Source: Micrasema longulum (lineage: Eukaryota; Arthropoda; Insecta; Trichoptera; Brachycentridae). From it: a DNA stretch of 64,000 nucleotides. Position numbers and translations under genes: made by a program. Below the pieces are notes generated by a model. That model had not been told where the DNA came from. It was given only the letters and a program-made list of their open reading frames with translations, and did not search any database. Position 1 is the stretch's first letter. Each line of letters starts with the position of its first letter. The stretch is from assembly GCA_022494885.1 (NCBI GenBank), contig JAGVSM010003817.1, forward strand, positions 1-64,000. The letters are read 5' to 3'. Below, in pieces: positions 34,440 through 44,862 of the stretch.

Positions 34440-35165
34440 TATAGCTCTAATGCCTTCCTCGTCTTCTCTGGCATGACACCATCCCTTTCTTCATTTTTTT
34501 TCATAATTGTGGCTCTATTTCATCAATATGCCAGATTATCTCATTCTTAATGTCAGTTTTTTATGGTTTATTGGCGTAAACTTTTGATTTCAAAGCCCTG
34601 AAGAAAAAAGTCCAGCGGTGTCAGATCGCAAGATCTTGGCGGCCAACTGATGTTTTAATTTCAAAAGATAATCTAATGTCTGAATTTGGATCACAAAAGA
34701 GCCACGATTAAATTTACTGTGTAGAGGATGGTATTGTCTTGTTGAAACTATATATCTTAGGCATCCGTACACCGCAATTCTGGCATTTAAAAAAAAATGT
34801 TACGATAGCGTTTACTTTTCACTGTAATTGGTAAGCTGACCTCATTTTTAAAAAAAATATATGTTTGATAAATTTGTAACAAAAATCATACCATACGTCC
34901 TAGATTTTTAGCTGCCTTTAATGCGACAGTTTTGCTTATCAACGAATCCATTGATGTGAAAATGTACCTCATCGCTGAAAATGATTTTCTTCGAAGAATC
35001 AGCATTCACTTCGAATTCATCCAGCATCCAATTGGTAAATGTACGGCGCTGTATAGCGCTCCTTTATTAAATTTCTCTGTCTCTAGATATCATTTGTCAA
35101 ATGTGAAGTCTCTAAATTGGAGCACAATTCTAATCGTACAACTATTGTGACGTTTTAAGTCACCC
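34440..35165 (-). pseudogene. DDE transposase remnant (IS630/Tc1-mariner-like)
   Basis: Reading down the minus strand from about 35060, one frame gives FTNWMLDEFEVN and KKIIFSDEVHFHINGFVDKQ. This is the second-Asp region (SDE-x-HF) of an arthropod transposase family. After a disrupted segment, FQQDN (family: FQQDGA) and then WPPRSCDLTPLDFFFRALKS follow, the signature around the third catalytic acid (here the conserved LWG is altered to FRA), and a final HIDEIEPQL. Frameshifts and stops lie between these islands. The N-terminal DNA-binding part is missing. The plus-strand frame at 34932-35150 is a shadow. Confidence 0.85.
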
Positions 35166-35469
35166 GTTAGAAAGATAAATCCATAGCACAAATTAATTAA
35201 ACTGAACCAAATAATTTAACTAATAACTTATATTAATATAGTCCCTAGTTCTTAAAACATAAAAATTAATCAATTGAATGAGCAGCAAAAGTCTTTTTAT
35301 TAGGGTCGATATTGTATTTTATTTACTCGGATAACTTGTTATTTTTTCTTATTAAATATTTTACGTAGGCAAAGTGAACGAGGCATGCAATTCAAGCGGT
35401 AAAAATGTTTTTAGTTAGTACCCTAAAAAAAAGGCTGAACAGCCATATATATTTTTTTAAATATTTTTT

Positions 35470-35640
35470 TGTTGCACTACAATAGGCCAGGAGGCCCAAT
35501 TACAATGGTTAATCACAACACATCACACCCAGACTTGAAACATTCAATTTTTGTGTTTTCACTGAGAATCGAACCCAGAACCTTCGTTGCTTAAATTAAG
35601 TGTTTTGATATTGAACCGCGGGAGCCGCCAAATAGATTTA
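35470..35640 (-). repeat. SINE-B copy
   Basis: On the minus strand it reads ggcggctcccgcggttcaat, then aaggttctgggttcgattct (good B box), cagtgaaaacacaaaaattg, ttcaagtctgggtgtgatgt and gggcctcctggcctattgta. It matches 30640-30800. The head is better preserved than in that copy. Confidence 0.75.
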
Positions 35641-35694
35641 TGATATACGTGTGAAATAAAAAACAAACCTGAAAAAATAAATAGAGCGAAGATA

Positions 35695-35870
35695 AATCCG
35701 CCTAGTCGCGTAGTGGCTGGCTAGAACGTTCTTTTACGATGTTTAGGTGCTAGGTTCGATTTCTGGCAGGATGATATTTAAAATAATGGTTTTACGTTTT
35801 TCTTCAGAATAATTTATCGTTCATGGACTGGCACAAAATAATTCAAATACGTTACAATTGAAGTAACAAT
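35695..35870 (+). repeat. SINE-A copy
   Basis: It has gcctagtcgcgtagtggctg (A-box region), then gctaggttcgatttctggca (B box), then a diverged gatgatatttaaaataatgg and cttcagaataatttatcgtt with catggactggcac. The 3' tail is missing. Confidence 0.65.
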
Positions 35871-35879
35871 GTAAAGTCA

Positions 35880-37380
35880 AAGAAGGAATCTTGTGTTAGA
35901 AATACCACATTGCAAAACGAGGCTCGTACAGAGACATGCATATTTTAAACGCCCAAAAATTTTTAACTCTTTTTTTACTGATAACATTTTATTAATTCCA
36001 AACATTCAAAATTTTTCTTCTTTTAAAAAACACGCACTACCCTGGATTCAAACTAAAGATATGAACTAATTTTTTCAATGATATATTTTATAGCCCTTTA
36101 ACAATAAGTAATGTTTTTATGTTTTTTTAATATTTTTTTATTTCCTTTTAATAACTTAAAAAAAATACCATATTACCTTTTACAGAATATTTTATTTTAT
36201 CTTTCTTATGTTACACAAAAATATTATAACAACTGTTTATTTATTAAAGGAGCAAAAATTAATTAACATTTTCTTGTAAACCCACGAACAGGCCATGCCT
36301 TTGTGGGATTTTTTTGTTTACTTGTTTTACTATTAATATGTTTTTCATTGCTATGTAATTATTCATTATTTTTTAATACTCTGTTTTAGCTCTTATGTAT
36401 ATTGTAAAAAAAAAATGAAAAAAAAAAATAAAAACACCACCACTGGGTTTATATAAGATAATGATGATAATGTTGTAAATGATTTGATTATAATTATATA
36501 CGAACAATATTTAAAACGTTGGTAAAAAATATAATAAATTTATGAAATACTCAAAAACTTAATATGTTAATATTTTAAAGCGTCATAAAGCTTGACTTAA
36601 TTACTTTCTAAAAATACATAAACAGTATATGTTTGTACTGGCAAAATGAAATGATATTGTTTAATCTTAAAATTTTAATAATACTTTTTTAGAGCAAAAA
36701 ACGCGAGCAGAGAACAAAATTTATCATAATTGTGTGCAACTATTTCAGTGCTTCCAAAGTTTGTATGAGTTTCAATACACCGCTGCACTAAAAATAGTTC
36801 CCTCGGTAAACTTCCTCGTAATAATGCCTTTGAAACAATATTTTCCTATTTAAATTCAAATTTCACCTCATGCACTCACCCGACCAAGTTTAACTTAAAC
36901 TACGTAACATACACCAAACTCACATAACTTTGACTCGTATCAAAAATTAAGCAAAACGACTCTAAGCTTTCAATATCGGGGCTTCTGGGATAAAAGCTAT
37001 CAGTTTGATAAGCTTACGTTAGGAAAACACAAAAGAAAATCTTTCCAAGTTATCTCGAAGGCAGGGCATATAAAATACGTGAGTTATTTCTTAAGGATTT
37101 GCTTTTTAAATTTACTCTTGAGCTTCTCACGTTTCGTATTCAAATCGTTACTTTATTATTATTTAAATACAACAGAAACTCTTTGCCACATTCAAAACAC
37201 TATTTGAATTCACTTTTTAATATTAAAATACTCACATTCTATTTTTTGGTGCATTTCAAAATTAAAACATACTCAAAGTGTTTGTAATGAATTTTAAATC
37301 ATGTTTTACCGAATTATTTTCAACATTTTAGTTTATAATTAAAAATCCTTGATTTAAGTTTAATGTAATTTATTAAATAA
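35880..37380. other. Unassigned AT-rich DNA
   Basis: No gene can be supported. At 36280-36440 the sequence cccacgaacaggccatgcc...ttgtggg forms a short hairpin followed by an AT-rich stretch ending in a long A run (to 36435), which looks like a LINE 3' UTR on the plus strand. The 62-codon plus frame at 37099-37287 is low-complexity. Confidence 0.4.
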
Positions 37381-37384
37381 ATTT

Positions 37385-37590
37385 AAGACGAATGATACGT
37401 TAATCTACAAATTTGAAAAAAATAGTAGCTGGTTTCATTGCTTTCATGACATCTTTATTAAAAAGTCTTTCATACAAAAATATCTTAATTAAAATTTATT
37501 TTCTATAATTTTGAAACCTCCATCCTTACTGTCTAGCATAAATACATCGAATTTTAAAATAAAGATACCAATCGCGAAAGCAATTAATTT
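37385..37590. repeat. PLE-like terminal repeat pair, decayed
   Basis: A minus-strand motif (37421-37460, reading aaagatgtcatgaaagcaat then gaaaccagctact) and a plus-strand motif (37553-37585, aataaagataccaatcgcga) face each other across about 100 bp. The same arrangement, better preserved, is at 43785-44300. The motifs resemble hammerhead-ribozyme cores found in Penelope-like elements, but here they are too mutated to fold well. Confidence 0.4.
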
Positions 37591-38310
37591 GTCACTGTTT
37601 TTTTTTAATTTGTGGGTTAATTTATTATTTGTCTTTTATTTATCTTTTGTTTTTTTTTTTTTTTGATATCTTATGCAATTTTTTCGCTATTACAGCAATT
37701 TTTTTTTAAATATTTTTTTTACACACTAACTTTACTTCTAAACACTGCTCTATCGTTTGTTTATTTGTATTGTATTTTTTGCAATTTATGTTGTTTATAC
37801 TCTCAACTTTTATTTACACCAACTAGGGTCAAAGCACCAATGAATTACCGTCCAAGGTTCAGCTTGTAGTGAAATCCACATTAAAGGTATAAATTTCGTT
37901 ATTTGAGCGTACAAAATAAAAGACAACAATAAAAAACACATAAATAAGTACTTTTACTTTTTTATTTAAATACGAGTATTACAATTATAATTAACATTAC
38001 TCTAAAAAAAAGCAGGATCACCAGTGAATGACCACTACTACTCCACTTAAAATAATACTTGGTTACATCATAACATTATAAAACACCCTTTCACCTTAGA
38101 ATATGGATACATTCGAAGAATTGCATAAGAAATTGCATCAAAAAAATACTTACCACACCTTTTCTAATAGAAACACTATCAATTTCAGAACAATAACGGG
38201 AAGACGCACAATTACCTTTTGACAATTCACAGTTCAAAACTGATAGATTTGTTTCTTACCAAAAGATGTGTCCGCCTACTGCTTTTGTCATAGTTTCTAG
38301 TGTTAACAGT
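37590..38310. other. Unassigned AT-rich DNA
   Basis: Long poly-T and mixed T-rich tracts (37600-37800). The 68-codon plus frame at 37663-37869 consists largely of F, L and Y from T-rich DNA and is not credible. Nothing else was recognised. Confidence 0.4.
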
Positions 38311-38312
38311 TT

Positions 38313-38775
38313 TTGGACTGGACACATGTAGCAATTCTTATTATATTGTGTTTTATTAACCAATGGTCATTTACTGGGGAGTGGTCATTAAGGATTGGTT
38401 TGGAAACGAATATTCATAAAACAAAGATTATGAGTCCAACAGGACAAGACATTTTCATTAGCGATAGTAAAATCGAAGTTGTTGATGAATATATTTATCT
38501 AGGACACAAAGTCAAACTTGGTAAAGATAACCAGGTAACGGAGTTACCAAGAAAAAAAGGGCTAAGTTGGGCTGCTTTCGGCAAACTGAACTTTATTTTT
38601 GAAAATAAACAAGTCCCTATATGCTTGAAAAGACAAGTAAATGAATCGTGCATATTGCCGGTGACAACATATGGACTAGAAACGTAAAACGTGGATGATG
38701 AAAGCGGGTGATAAGAAGGAATGAAGACGTTTAAAAGAGGCCTTTATCCAGCAGTGGAGAGAATAAGGCTGCAGA
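38313..38775 (+). pseudogene. BovB/RTE-like LINE C-terminal fragment
   Basis: From about 38385 the frame reads SLRIGLETNIHKTKIMS, then KIEVVDEYIYLGHKVKLGKD (family pattern: V-x-E-Y-x-Y-L-G), then LSWAAFGKLNFIF, and later LPVTTYGLET, the order of post-palm motifs in the BovB-type branch of RTE. A stop follows YGLET. Downstream, in another frame, gaggcctttatccagcagtg matches a 3'-terminal phrase very common in insect RTE elements, followed by an agaagaagaagg tail. The catalytic palm is missing. It is a different RTE lineage from the 18- and 34-kb copies. Confidence 0.8.
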
Positions 38776-38973
38776 AAAAATAGAAGAAGAAGGTCATTTA
38801 CTGATGCTTTGACCCTATAATAATACTAAGCACTGTTCTTCTGATTTATTTCACAAACATATAAAACCAACGTGATGGTTTGAAATCACATACTTTTAGT
38901 GAGTAACCCTTACACGAACTGATAATAAATGATGAAAAAAAAAAAATACTAAAATTTTATACAAATAACAATA

Positions 38974-39640
38974 TTGGTAAATTTATTGCGTAATTGTAAA
39001 GATAAAAATAGTTATTTAAATAATTCAGGTGTTTATCAATCAAAATGCTATTCTTGTCCTTCAGTTTACGTTGAAAGAACATCAAGAAATTTTGATATTC
39101 GTGTTAAAGAACATATAAGGTGTCTTAACAATAATAGTTTCTCTGAATTCGCAAATCACCGAGTCAATTTAAATCATGACTTAAATAAAAATACTGCAGT
39201 TAAAATCTTACATACAAATAATAAAAGGTTAAAAGTAAATAATATGAAAATATTTCACATTAGGAAAGCTTTAAAAAATAATGTTTCCTTGATCAACACA
39301 ACAACTTCCAATATAGTCCTTTATACGATGTGCCACTGTAATGGTCACCCTATTACACCTATTAAGCTTATCCCCTCCCTCCATCCTCTCTACTTTTTTC
39401 ATTATTTCTCAAACAAGATAATATTTTCATAATTTAATCAGTGCATGTTTGTCCTAATCAGTGCATGTGCTTATTAAAATGCATGTCGTGTTGGTTTTAT
39501 GTTTTTGTGCGACAACTTTATGGTGAAGGTATATAGTGGGTTTTGCATGTTAGTTTGCATGTTGGTTTAATTGGTGTCCTGACGAAGAGACGAGTATGTC
39601 TCGAAACTGCTAGACATAGAAAAGTCGGTAAGTGGTTATT
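38974..39640 (+). pseudogene. Penelope-like element, GIY-YIG endonuclease domain
   Basis: The 152-codon frame at 38974-39432 (TTG at its left edge, so the true start is upstream and lost) encodes a GIY-YIG fold. It has GVYQSKCYSC (family: G-[IV]-Y-x-I-x-C-x-x-C), then YVERTSRNFDIRVKEH (family: Y-[IV]-G-x-T-x-R-x-[FL]-x-x-R-x-x-E-H; here G to E), followed by FANHRVNLNHDL (family: A-x-H-x-x-x-x-x-H). GIY-YIG nucleases make the nick used for PLE integration. The reverse transcriptase domain is absent. Downstream DNA to about 39640 is shared with the second copy at 63.1-63.6 kb and carries a hammerhead-like motif. Confidence 0.85.
39579..39620 (+). ncRNA. Hammerhead-ribozyme-like motif of a PLE
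   Basis: CTGACGA (39579-39585) is followed by a potential helix II, GAGAC (39587-39591) with GTCTC (39598-39602), closed by a six-base loop, and then GAAA (39603-39606). This is the order CUGANGA, helix II, GAAA that defines a hammerhead core. PLEs are known to carry such ribozymes in their terminal repeats. An extra A at 39586 between core and helix II is atypical, and helix III (starting CTGC) is weak, so activity is uncertain. Confidence 0.45.
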
Positions 39641-39919
39641 TATAAATATTTCATAACATTTAGTAAAAAAAAATTGTTTACATCTTGTGGGAGTATCTTT
39701 TTTTTGAAAAAAAAGAGTAGAGGGGAAAATGGAATTTAGGTTCGATGGATTGAGGTATTTAAGAAGTATTCAAATAATACATAAATTGTAAAATAACAAA
39801 TGAAAAAAAAAGAAGTAAATAGAGTACTTTTTAGTACGATGATTTGGCTACAAGGTTAGTGCTTTAAATATTAAAAATAAATACTAATATGTGCCCTAGC
39901 AAATAAAGAATACAGTTTT

Positions 39920-40215
39920 GTCTGTGAAATAGAACCAGAAACAGGACAAATGTTTTCGTTTCAATGCTTAGTCTTAGGTAAAAATCCCGAAAAACGAAAT
40001 CCAGTGGAAAATTAGTGCTTTCGCCTTCCTCTCGTGAGGTCCTGGGTACGATTCCTGCAGAGTAGACGTAAAATTTCGATCTCAATACTGACACTCTCTG
40101 ACACCTTAAGCGCAAGATTGATCACCTTATATTTCATTATTAATTAAGATTGCAGCACCAATTCCATGCTCTATGCACTATTGGGTATGAATCGGGAAAT
40201 GATAATACCATTTTT
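39920..40215 (+). repeat. SINE-A, nearly full length
   Basis: All sections are present: gaaatagaaccagaaacagg, taaaaatcccgaaaaacgaa, a tRNA-related region with a fair B box (gggtacgattcctg), gtagacgtaaaatttcg, gattgatcaccttatatttc, gcactattgggtatgaatcg and a closing ggaaatgataat. This copy defines the family order well. Confidence 0.75.
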
Positions 40216-40584
40216 TTTCATCAATTGAATTATCTTATGTGCACCTAAGGGCACTTCATCGGTTTATCAATTGAAGCGTATCATAATTATTTTTTGTTAC
40301 ATGGAGGCAAAATGATCAGTACGCTTAAGATCCCAGTTGAGAAATCATGAAATATTGAAATGTAATTTTTTAAAAAAATAAATAAATGGAGTTTACCTTA
40401 AACATACTTTGTGAAAAGTCTCCCTCCAGTCACTATGTGGTAACCTGTAGTTACCTTATGTTAAACTAATGTTACCTGAGATTAGGAAACAATTGCCTGA
40501 TATTCACTCTCTCTTATCATTTTACTAATGTTACATGTGTGTGTTGTTCGGTGATCTAATTTGATTTTATCTTTTTCTCTGTAA

Positions 40585-40865
40585 TGAATGTTTCAAATAT
40601 TTGTCTCAGATTACTCGATATTTAATAACAAAATATTTCATTTAGAATTATCTTCTTCTTCTTCTTCTTCCGGTGTCTTGTCGGGTCCCTCCGACGTTAT
40701 CGATCACTGCAGCGAAAGCATTTCTGCCGTGCGCTATTTTTATATTCCACGACTGCTTATTCGCTCTGATGCACTCATCGTAGTAATTCCTGGGAAAAGA
40801 TGACCAGAGTGGTTTCCCGTTGCCTTCTAGGGTGGATTTTTCAGTTGGCGATACCTTCTAATGTA
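40585..40865 (-). repeat. Retroelement 3' end with (GAA)n tail
   Basis: On the minus strand it reads gaaggcaacgggaaaccact, ggtcatcttttcccaggaat, then a GC-richer segment (cacggcagaaatgctttcg) and ends in a gaagaagaag simple tail near 40650. The phrase gcaacgggaaaccact is familiar from short retroelements of arthropods. The plus-strand 71-codon frame at 40588-40803 is a shadow of it. Confidence 0.5.
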
Positions 40866-41009
40866 AATTAAGTTATCTTAAATATGTTGTATTTTTCTTG
40901 AGTATTAAAGTTTACTTGAAGATAACAAAAAATTCTCATCATATTTATTGTAGTTCCCTAAATATGAATTAAGCCTGATTTGCGACGCCATCACAGGAAC
41001 TAACGAGTT

Positions 41010-41065
41010 ACACATGATTGGAATTTAACCCAGGACCTCTTGCATGGTGGTCAATTAGACCGAGA
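41010..41065 (-). repeat. SINE-A head fragment
   Basis: On the minus strand it reads gtctaattgaccaccatgca, then agaggtcctgggttaaattc (degenerate B box). Body and tail are absent. Confidence 0.45.
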
Positions 41066-41123
41066 GGTGGACAAACGTTAATGAATATATATTTTGGGTG
41101 ATCCCGTGTAAGTTGGATTTCTT

Positions 41124-41170
41124 TTGACGTTTCAGCTACCATTGACGAAACCATTTTCAAAGTAAACTGA
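41124..41170 (-). repeat. Retroelement terminal motif, hammerhead-like order
   Basis: On the minus strand it reads ctttgaaaatggtttcgtca, then atggtagctgaaacgtcaa. A GTTTC...GAAAC pairing precedes ACGTC, the order seen at the 3' ends of many PLE-type repeats (tgaagatgg...gaaacg). The CUGANGA core is mutated (CTTTGAAAA), so this is at most a dead ribozyme. Confidence 0.25.
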
Positions 41171-41179
41171 GATAAATCA

Positions 41180-42755
41180 CCCCAAAAAAAAACATACTGA
41201 TAACAGTGACCGTGTAAACCTACGCACCTATTTGAAAAAATAGTAATTGTAACATTAAAAAATACTTCATGTTAAAATAAAAATAATAAAAAAATATCTA
41301 ATTATATTAGGACCGGTATTTTTTCAATGACAATTACATAATACTTAAAATAAAAGTGAGATATTTCGTTTCTTCTTACATGCACCGATGGAGTATCAAG
41401 TTTCTGCTTAACATATTGATCTTTAAAATTGACATTCACTCAAAGCTTTATTGACGTTCACAAAATTTCAAACCCGGAATCAAATTACAGTGCATTGGCT
41501 CTAGGGAGTCGGAAATAAATCAACATATAAGGGGATGGTTGCCTTACCCCACGAAAAGGCCAATACTACCCCCAGAAATCGTTTAATTTTCGTTCATGAC
41601 TACCAAATACAATTTACATATTATTAGTAAGTCAAGTCGCTTTCAAGTAATTCAAATATTAATAATACCTACAGGTTTTATAAGCTGATGGAAAATTTAA
41701 TTTGGCCACATAAACCTGGAGGGAGTCTAATTTAAACTTTCAGAAAAAAAAATATTTTTAGCGAAAAATCATATTAACTACGTTGGTTTGTTTTATGAAC
41801 TAAAATAATCAATGATATAAATATATTTCAACGTTAAAGAAGTGTAATATTCACCATTCTGCCATTTTATTTATTTACAGTTATTCATTTTACAATTAAT
41901 TTAATAAGTCACAATTTACTGAATTTAAAGTACTGTATTGAGTAAGGACGAATAATTAATGAATGCAAACTTACCACAAAAAAAAAACATAAAATAAAAA
42001 CGTAATAAAAAATCATTAATATACTATAATTAGGCACTATAATTTGAAAAACATAAATTACAGAACCAGATTGACATTAAAAATAATAAAAAAAGAAACT
42101 CAAACGTTTGAAAAACCACCATGGAGTTTCCGACTCAAACCCCTTCCGCTGAGGAAAATCAAGAAAAAAAAACCTCTCTTGAAAATGATTTTTGTCTTTA
42201 ACTTTCTACGCTCTTCAAAAATAATAAACACTCTTGGTGCAATAAAAGAGAGGTGTTTCTTTGCAAAAACGAGGTGTCTATGTTTAAATATCCATATTCC
42301 TTAAATTATTCCAGCTGTTTATTTTATGAAGTTTAAATTTTAAAAAAAAATAAAAAATTTTAAATCTAAAAAACGGGGAAAACAAACAATTTAAAACAGT
42401 GTCGGAAAAAGTGTTTGTTTATTTTTTTTTACATATTTTGTTATCAAAAAAGACTTGATTTTCTTGTATTTATTTTTTTTTAACTTTTATTTTATTGATA
42501 CATTTAAGACTTTTTTAATATTTTATGTAAACATTATTATATTGTATTACCAAAATGTTTAAAGAGAGAAATTCCTGCAAAAAAACTGCTTTTGCAGTTA
42601 GGCGGGAATTTAAAAAAAATGTTTAGAAGAATGCTTATGTGAAAAAAATTTCAATAAAAAAAAAAAAACACTGAAACCATTAATCGATGCGGGTTAGATT
42701 CGTTAAAAAAAAATTCACCAGAAAACATACGCCACCGCCGACTGTTGCATGCTAC
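41180..42755. other. Unassigned AT-rich DNA
   Basis: No gene can be supported. The 86-codon plus frame at 42044-42304 is rich in K and I from A-rich DNA; it starts from a non-ATG codon and matches nothing. Near 41845-41875 a short piece (gtaatattcaccattctgcc) resembles family G. Confidence 0.35.
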
Positions 42756-42759
42756 TGAA

Positions 42760-42841
42760 TTTGGCCTCATTTGATCAGCCCTCGGGGCTTCGTTTTATCG
42801 GCCCTACGGACCTCAGTTGTACGGTCTTTATGGAATCAAAA
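42760..42841. repeat. Degenerate 23-bp minisatellite, cluster 1
   Basis: Successive 23-bp units start at 42775 (tcagccctcggggcttcg), 42798 (tcggccctacggacctcag) and 42821 (acggtctttatgg), with a partial unit before them (tttggcctcatttga). G+C content is far above the flanks. The second cluster of the same motif begins 131 bp further on. Confidence 0.7.
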
Positions 42842-42972
42842 CACAAAATTTACAGATATATTTAATATTGAAGCAAAAATATAGGTAATAAAGCTATTAA
42901 AATTGAATACTGAAGAATCTGTCATTTAAAATAATAACAGTCAACTGATGGCGATTAGTACATGATAGTAAA

Positions 42973-43133
42973 TTTGGCCCTTCAAGTCTCATTGAACGGG
43001 CCTACGGGTCTAGATAAATCGTTACTCTTGGTCTTGTCAAATTGGCCCAACAAGCCCTACTAAATCTGTTATTATGATCTTATTAAATCGGCCGAATATG
43101 TCTCCGTTAATTGGAACTTTGGGCCTCAGTTAT
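42973..43133. repeat. Degenerate 23-bp minisatellite, cluster 2
   Basis: Seven units of 23 bp run from 42973. Starts fall at 42973, 42996, 43019, 43042, 43065, 43088 and 43111. The approximate consensus is TCGGCCCTACGGGTCT followed by about seven A/T-rich bases ending TTAA or CAAA. Units differ from each other at many positions, yet the spacing is kept exactly. A 23-bp period cannot encode a simple peptide repeat. The motif is not one I know. Confidence 0.75.
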
Positions 43134-43379
43134 TTCGAATATTGGATACACTATACAAGTTATTCTTAATATAGATTAAAATCAATATTCAAGTTTTTGT
43201 ATAGTACCTTTGGGGGCCTGTATTATAAAAATGGCATGGTATAAGGCATGTAAAATAATAATCTAATACATAATATATCTAATGTTATTTTATTTTGGAT
43301 TCAACTTCATTATTTTCGCCATGAAAAAAGTAAATGAATTTGCAGGAATTTACAAATATGCCATCAGAGTTATTACAAT

Positions 43380-43620
43380 TTTATTATTTATTTATTTATT
43401 TTACAGAAACAAACAGTCGACAATCATTTAATAACAAAAAAATATACGGCTTACGATCAGCGAAGTTTCTAAATAAAAATCATACATACTAAATTGTGGT
43501 ACAACTAAAGAGTGTATTTATGTGTATTTGTATGAGAGTAAGTGTATAGGTGTGTTTGTGTGTATGTGGGAGTAAGTGTCCAGGTGTGTGTAAGTGTTGA
43601 GCATCATTAAAAAGCAAGTG
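43380..43620 (-). repeat. Dispersed repeat family E, inverted copy
   Basis: The reverse complement matches 30840-31075. Here the left side shows a tttatttatttattttaca run, the complement of an A-rich LINE tail, and the region with gtgtatttatgtgtatttgt has expanded into a (GT)n-like imperfect repeat (43540-43600). Confidence 0.6.
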
Positions 43621-43784
43621 GGATCATATCGCATCCAAAAAGAATCAGTTTTAATTTATTTTTAGATAAATTAAGGGGCGTGTTAATACTCGTACATATG
43701 TTATATTTTGTCAGCAAATAATAAGTATTTAAGATTGTAAGTGAAAAATTTTGATGGAAGTTCATTGTTATTTATTATAGAAAT

Positions 43785-44300
43785 AAAAGACGAGTGATAC
43801 TTGAATCCACAAATTTGGAATATCCAGTGACCGGTTTTATCGCTTTCGCGACATCTTTGAGACTGATATATTTATTAAAATTGTAAAAATAATTCATATT
43901 GCACCTAAAGGCCACACTCAAAATTCTCCAAGTTAATAGATTTAAAAATAAACCAGACGAAAAATTACTTGATTAACGGATAACACACGTGCATTCTCCA
44001 TTACTATACATAATATTTTTACTAATGACATTTTCTCCTTTTTTTCAGAAATCATAGTGGACAAAAATTACACTCACGAAGGATAGGACATCCAAAATAA
44101 TATATTTACAATACTTAAACTCATTAAAACAGCATTATATCAACTCATTAGTTAACCCGAAAAAAAAATTGTTAATAATCCTCAAGATAAAAAATATTTT
44201 ATTTAATATATTTTCATATACTTTTAAATTCTCTATCCTTACTTCTAGTTTGTATAAATATATTGAACGCCTTAATAAAGATACCAGTCTCAAAAAACCC
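43785..44300. repeat. PLE-like terminal repeat pair
   Basis: A minus-strand motif (43821-43863) and a plus-strand motif (44270-44300, ttaataaagataccagtctc) face each other as in the 37.4-kb copy. The DNA between includes ctatccttacttctagtttg, which also matches that copy (ccatccttactgtctagc). This suggests one decayed element family with inverted or head-to-head terminal copies. Confidence 0.45.
43821..43863 (-). ncRNA. Hammerhead-like motif, decayed
   Basis: On the minus strand it reads gtctcaaagatgtcgcgaaa, then gcgataaaaccggtcactgg and ata. TCGC and GCGA pair around a GAAA tetraloop (helix II), and CCGG/CTGG pair around TCA (helix III). In a functional hammerhead the flanks would be CTGAAGA and CGAAA; here they are CTCAAAGA and TAAAA. 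Two or three point changes therefore separate it from a canonical core, which makes it likely inactive. Confidence 0.4.
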
Positions 44301-44334
44301 GACTTTACCTTCTCTCAAATGTTCTTTATCTCAG

Positions 44335-44425
44335 TTGAAATATGTTAATGTAAACAGTTCCCCGGGAAATTGAATCCAGCTTGTCTACAAAAATTTCTAC
44401 AAACTCAAAATTTTGTTAGTAACAT
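44335..44425 (+). repeat. Repeat family G, right palindrome arm only
   Basis: The text gttaatgtaaacagttcccc, then gaatccagcttgtctacaaa, then caaactcaaaattttg matches the spacer and right arm at 21930-22006. The left arm and the body are missing. Confidence 0.6.
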
Positions 44426-44862
44426 TTAATTGGATGCTTAAATTACAAAAATCAAAGTACGTTCAAAAGTCACTTTATTCAAATTATCCTCTACATATAA
44501 TATAAAATATTTTTTTGATATTTTTTTTTATACGTATTTCATCAATTAATTTATAGATTAACTAATTATAAATGAAGAATAAGATGTTTGAATTGAAAAC
44601 AAATTTTTTAAGGTAGTTATTTTTTCAGATTTAAAGAACTCCTTTGGTCATACCAAATGAGTAACAGGAATTAAAAAAGCCAAGAGCCGATCTTTTACAA
44701 ACAAAAAAAATACTGTTTGTGTATAACTAAATACTGCTTAATAAACTTAAGGATTGAGATTTTTTTTTTTAAGATGCACAAAGATTCAATAATAATAAAA
44801 ATAAAATAGATACACGTAAATTAAAATAATAAATATATAAAGTAATTATTAAACATGGGTGA

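Noticed and set aside
34932..35150. 72-codon plus frame
   Set aside because: It is antisense to the transposase relic, which has clear catalytic motifs on the minus strand.
37663..37869. 68-codon hydrophobic frame
   Set aside because: It is produced by poly-T tracts; composition explains it fully.
42973..43133. CRISPR-like array
   Set aside because: Units are contiguous 23-mers without spacers and strongly diverged, and the genome is animal-like.
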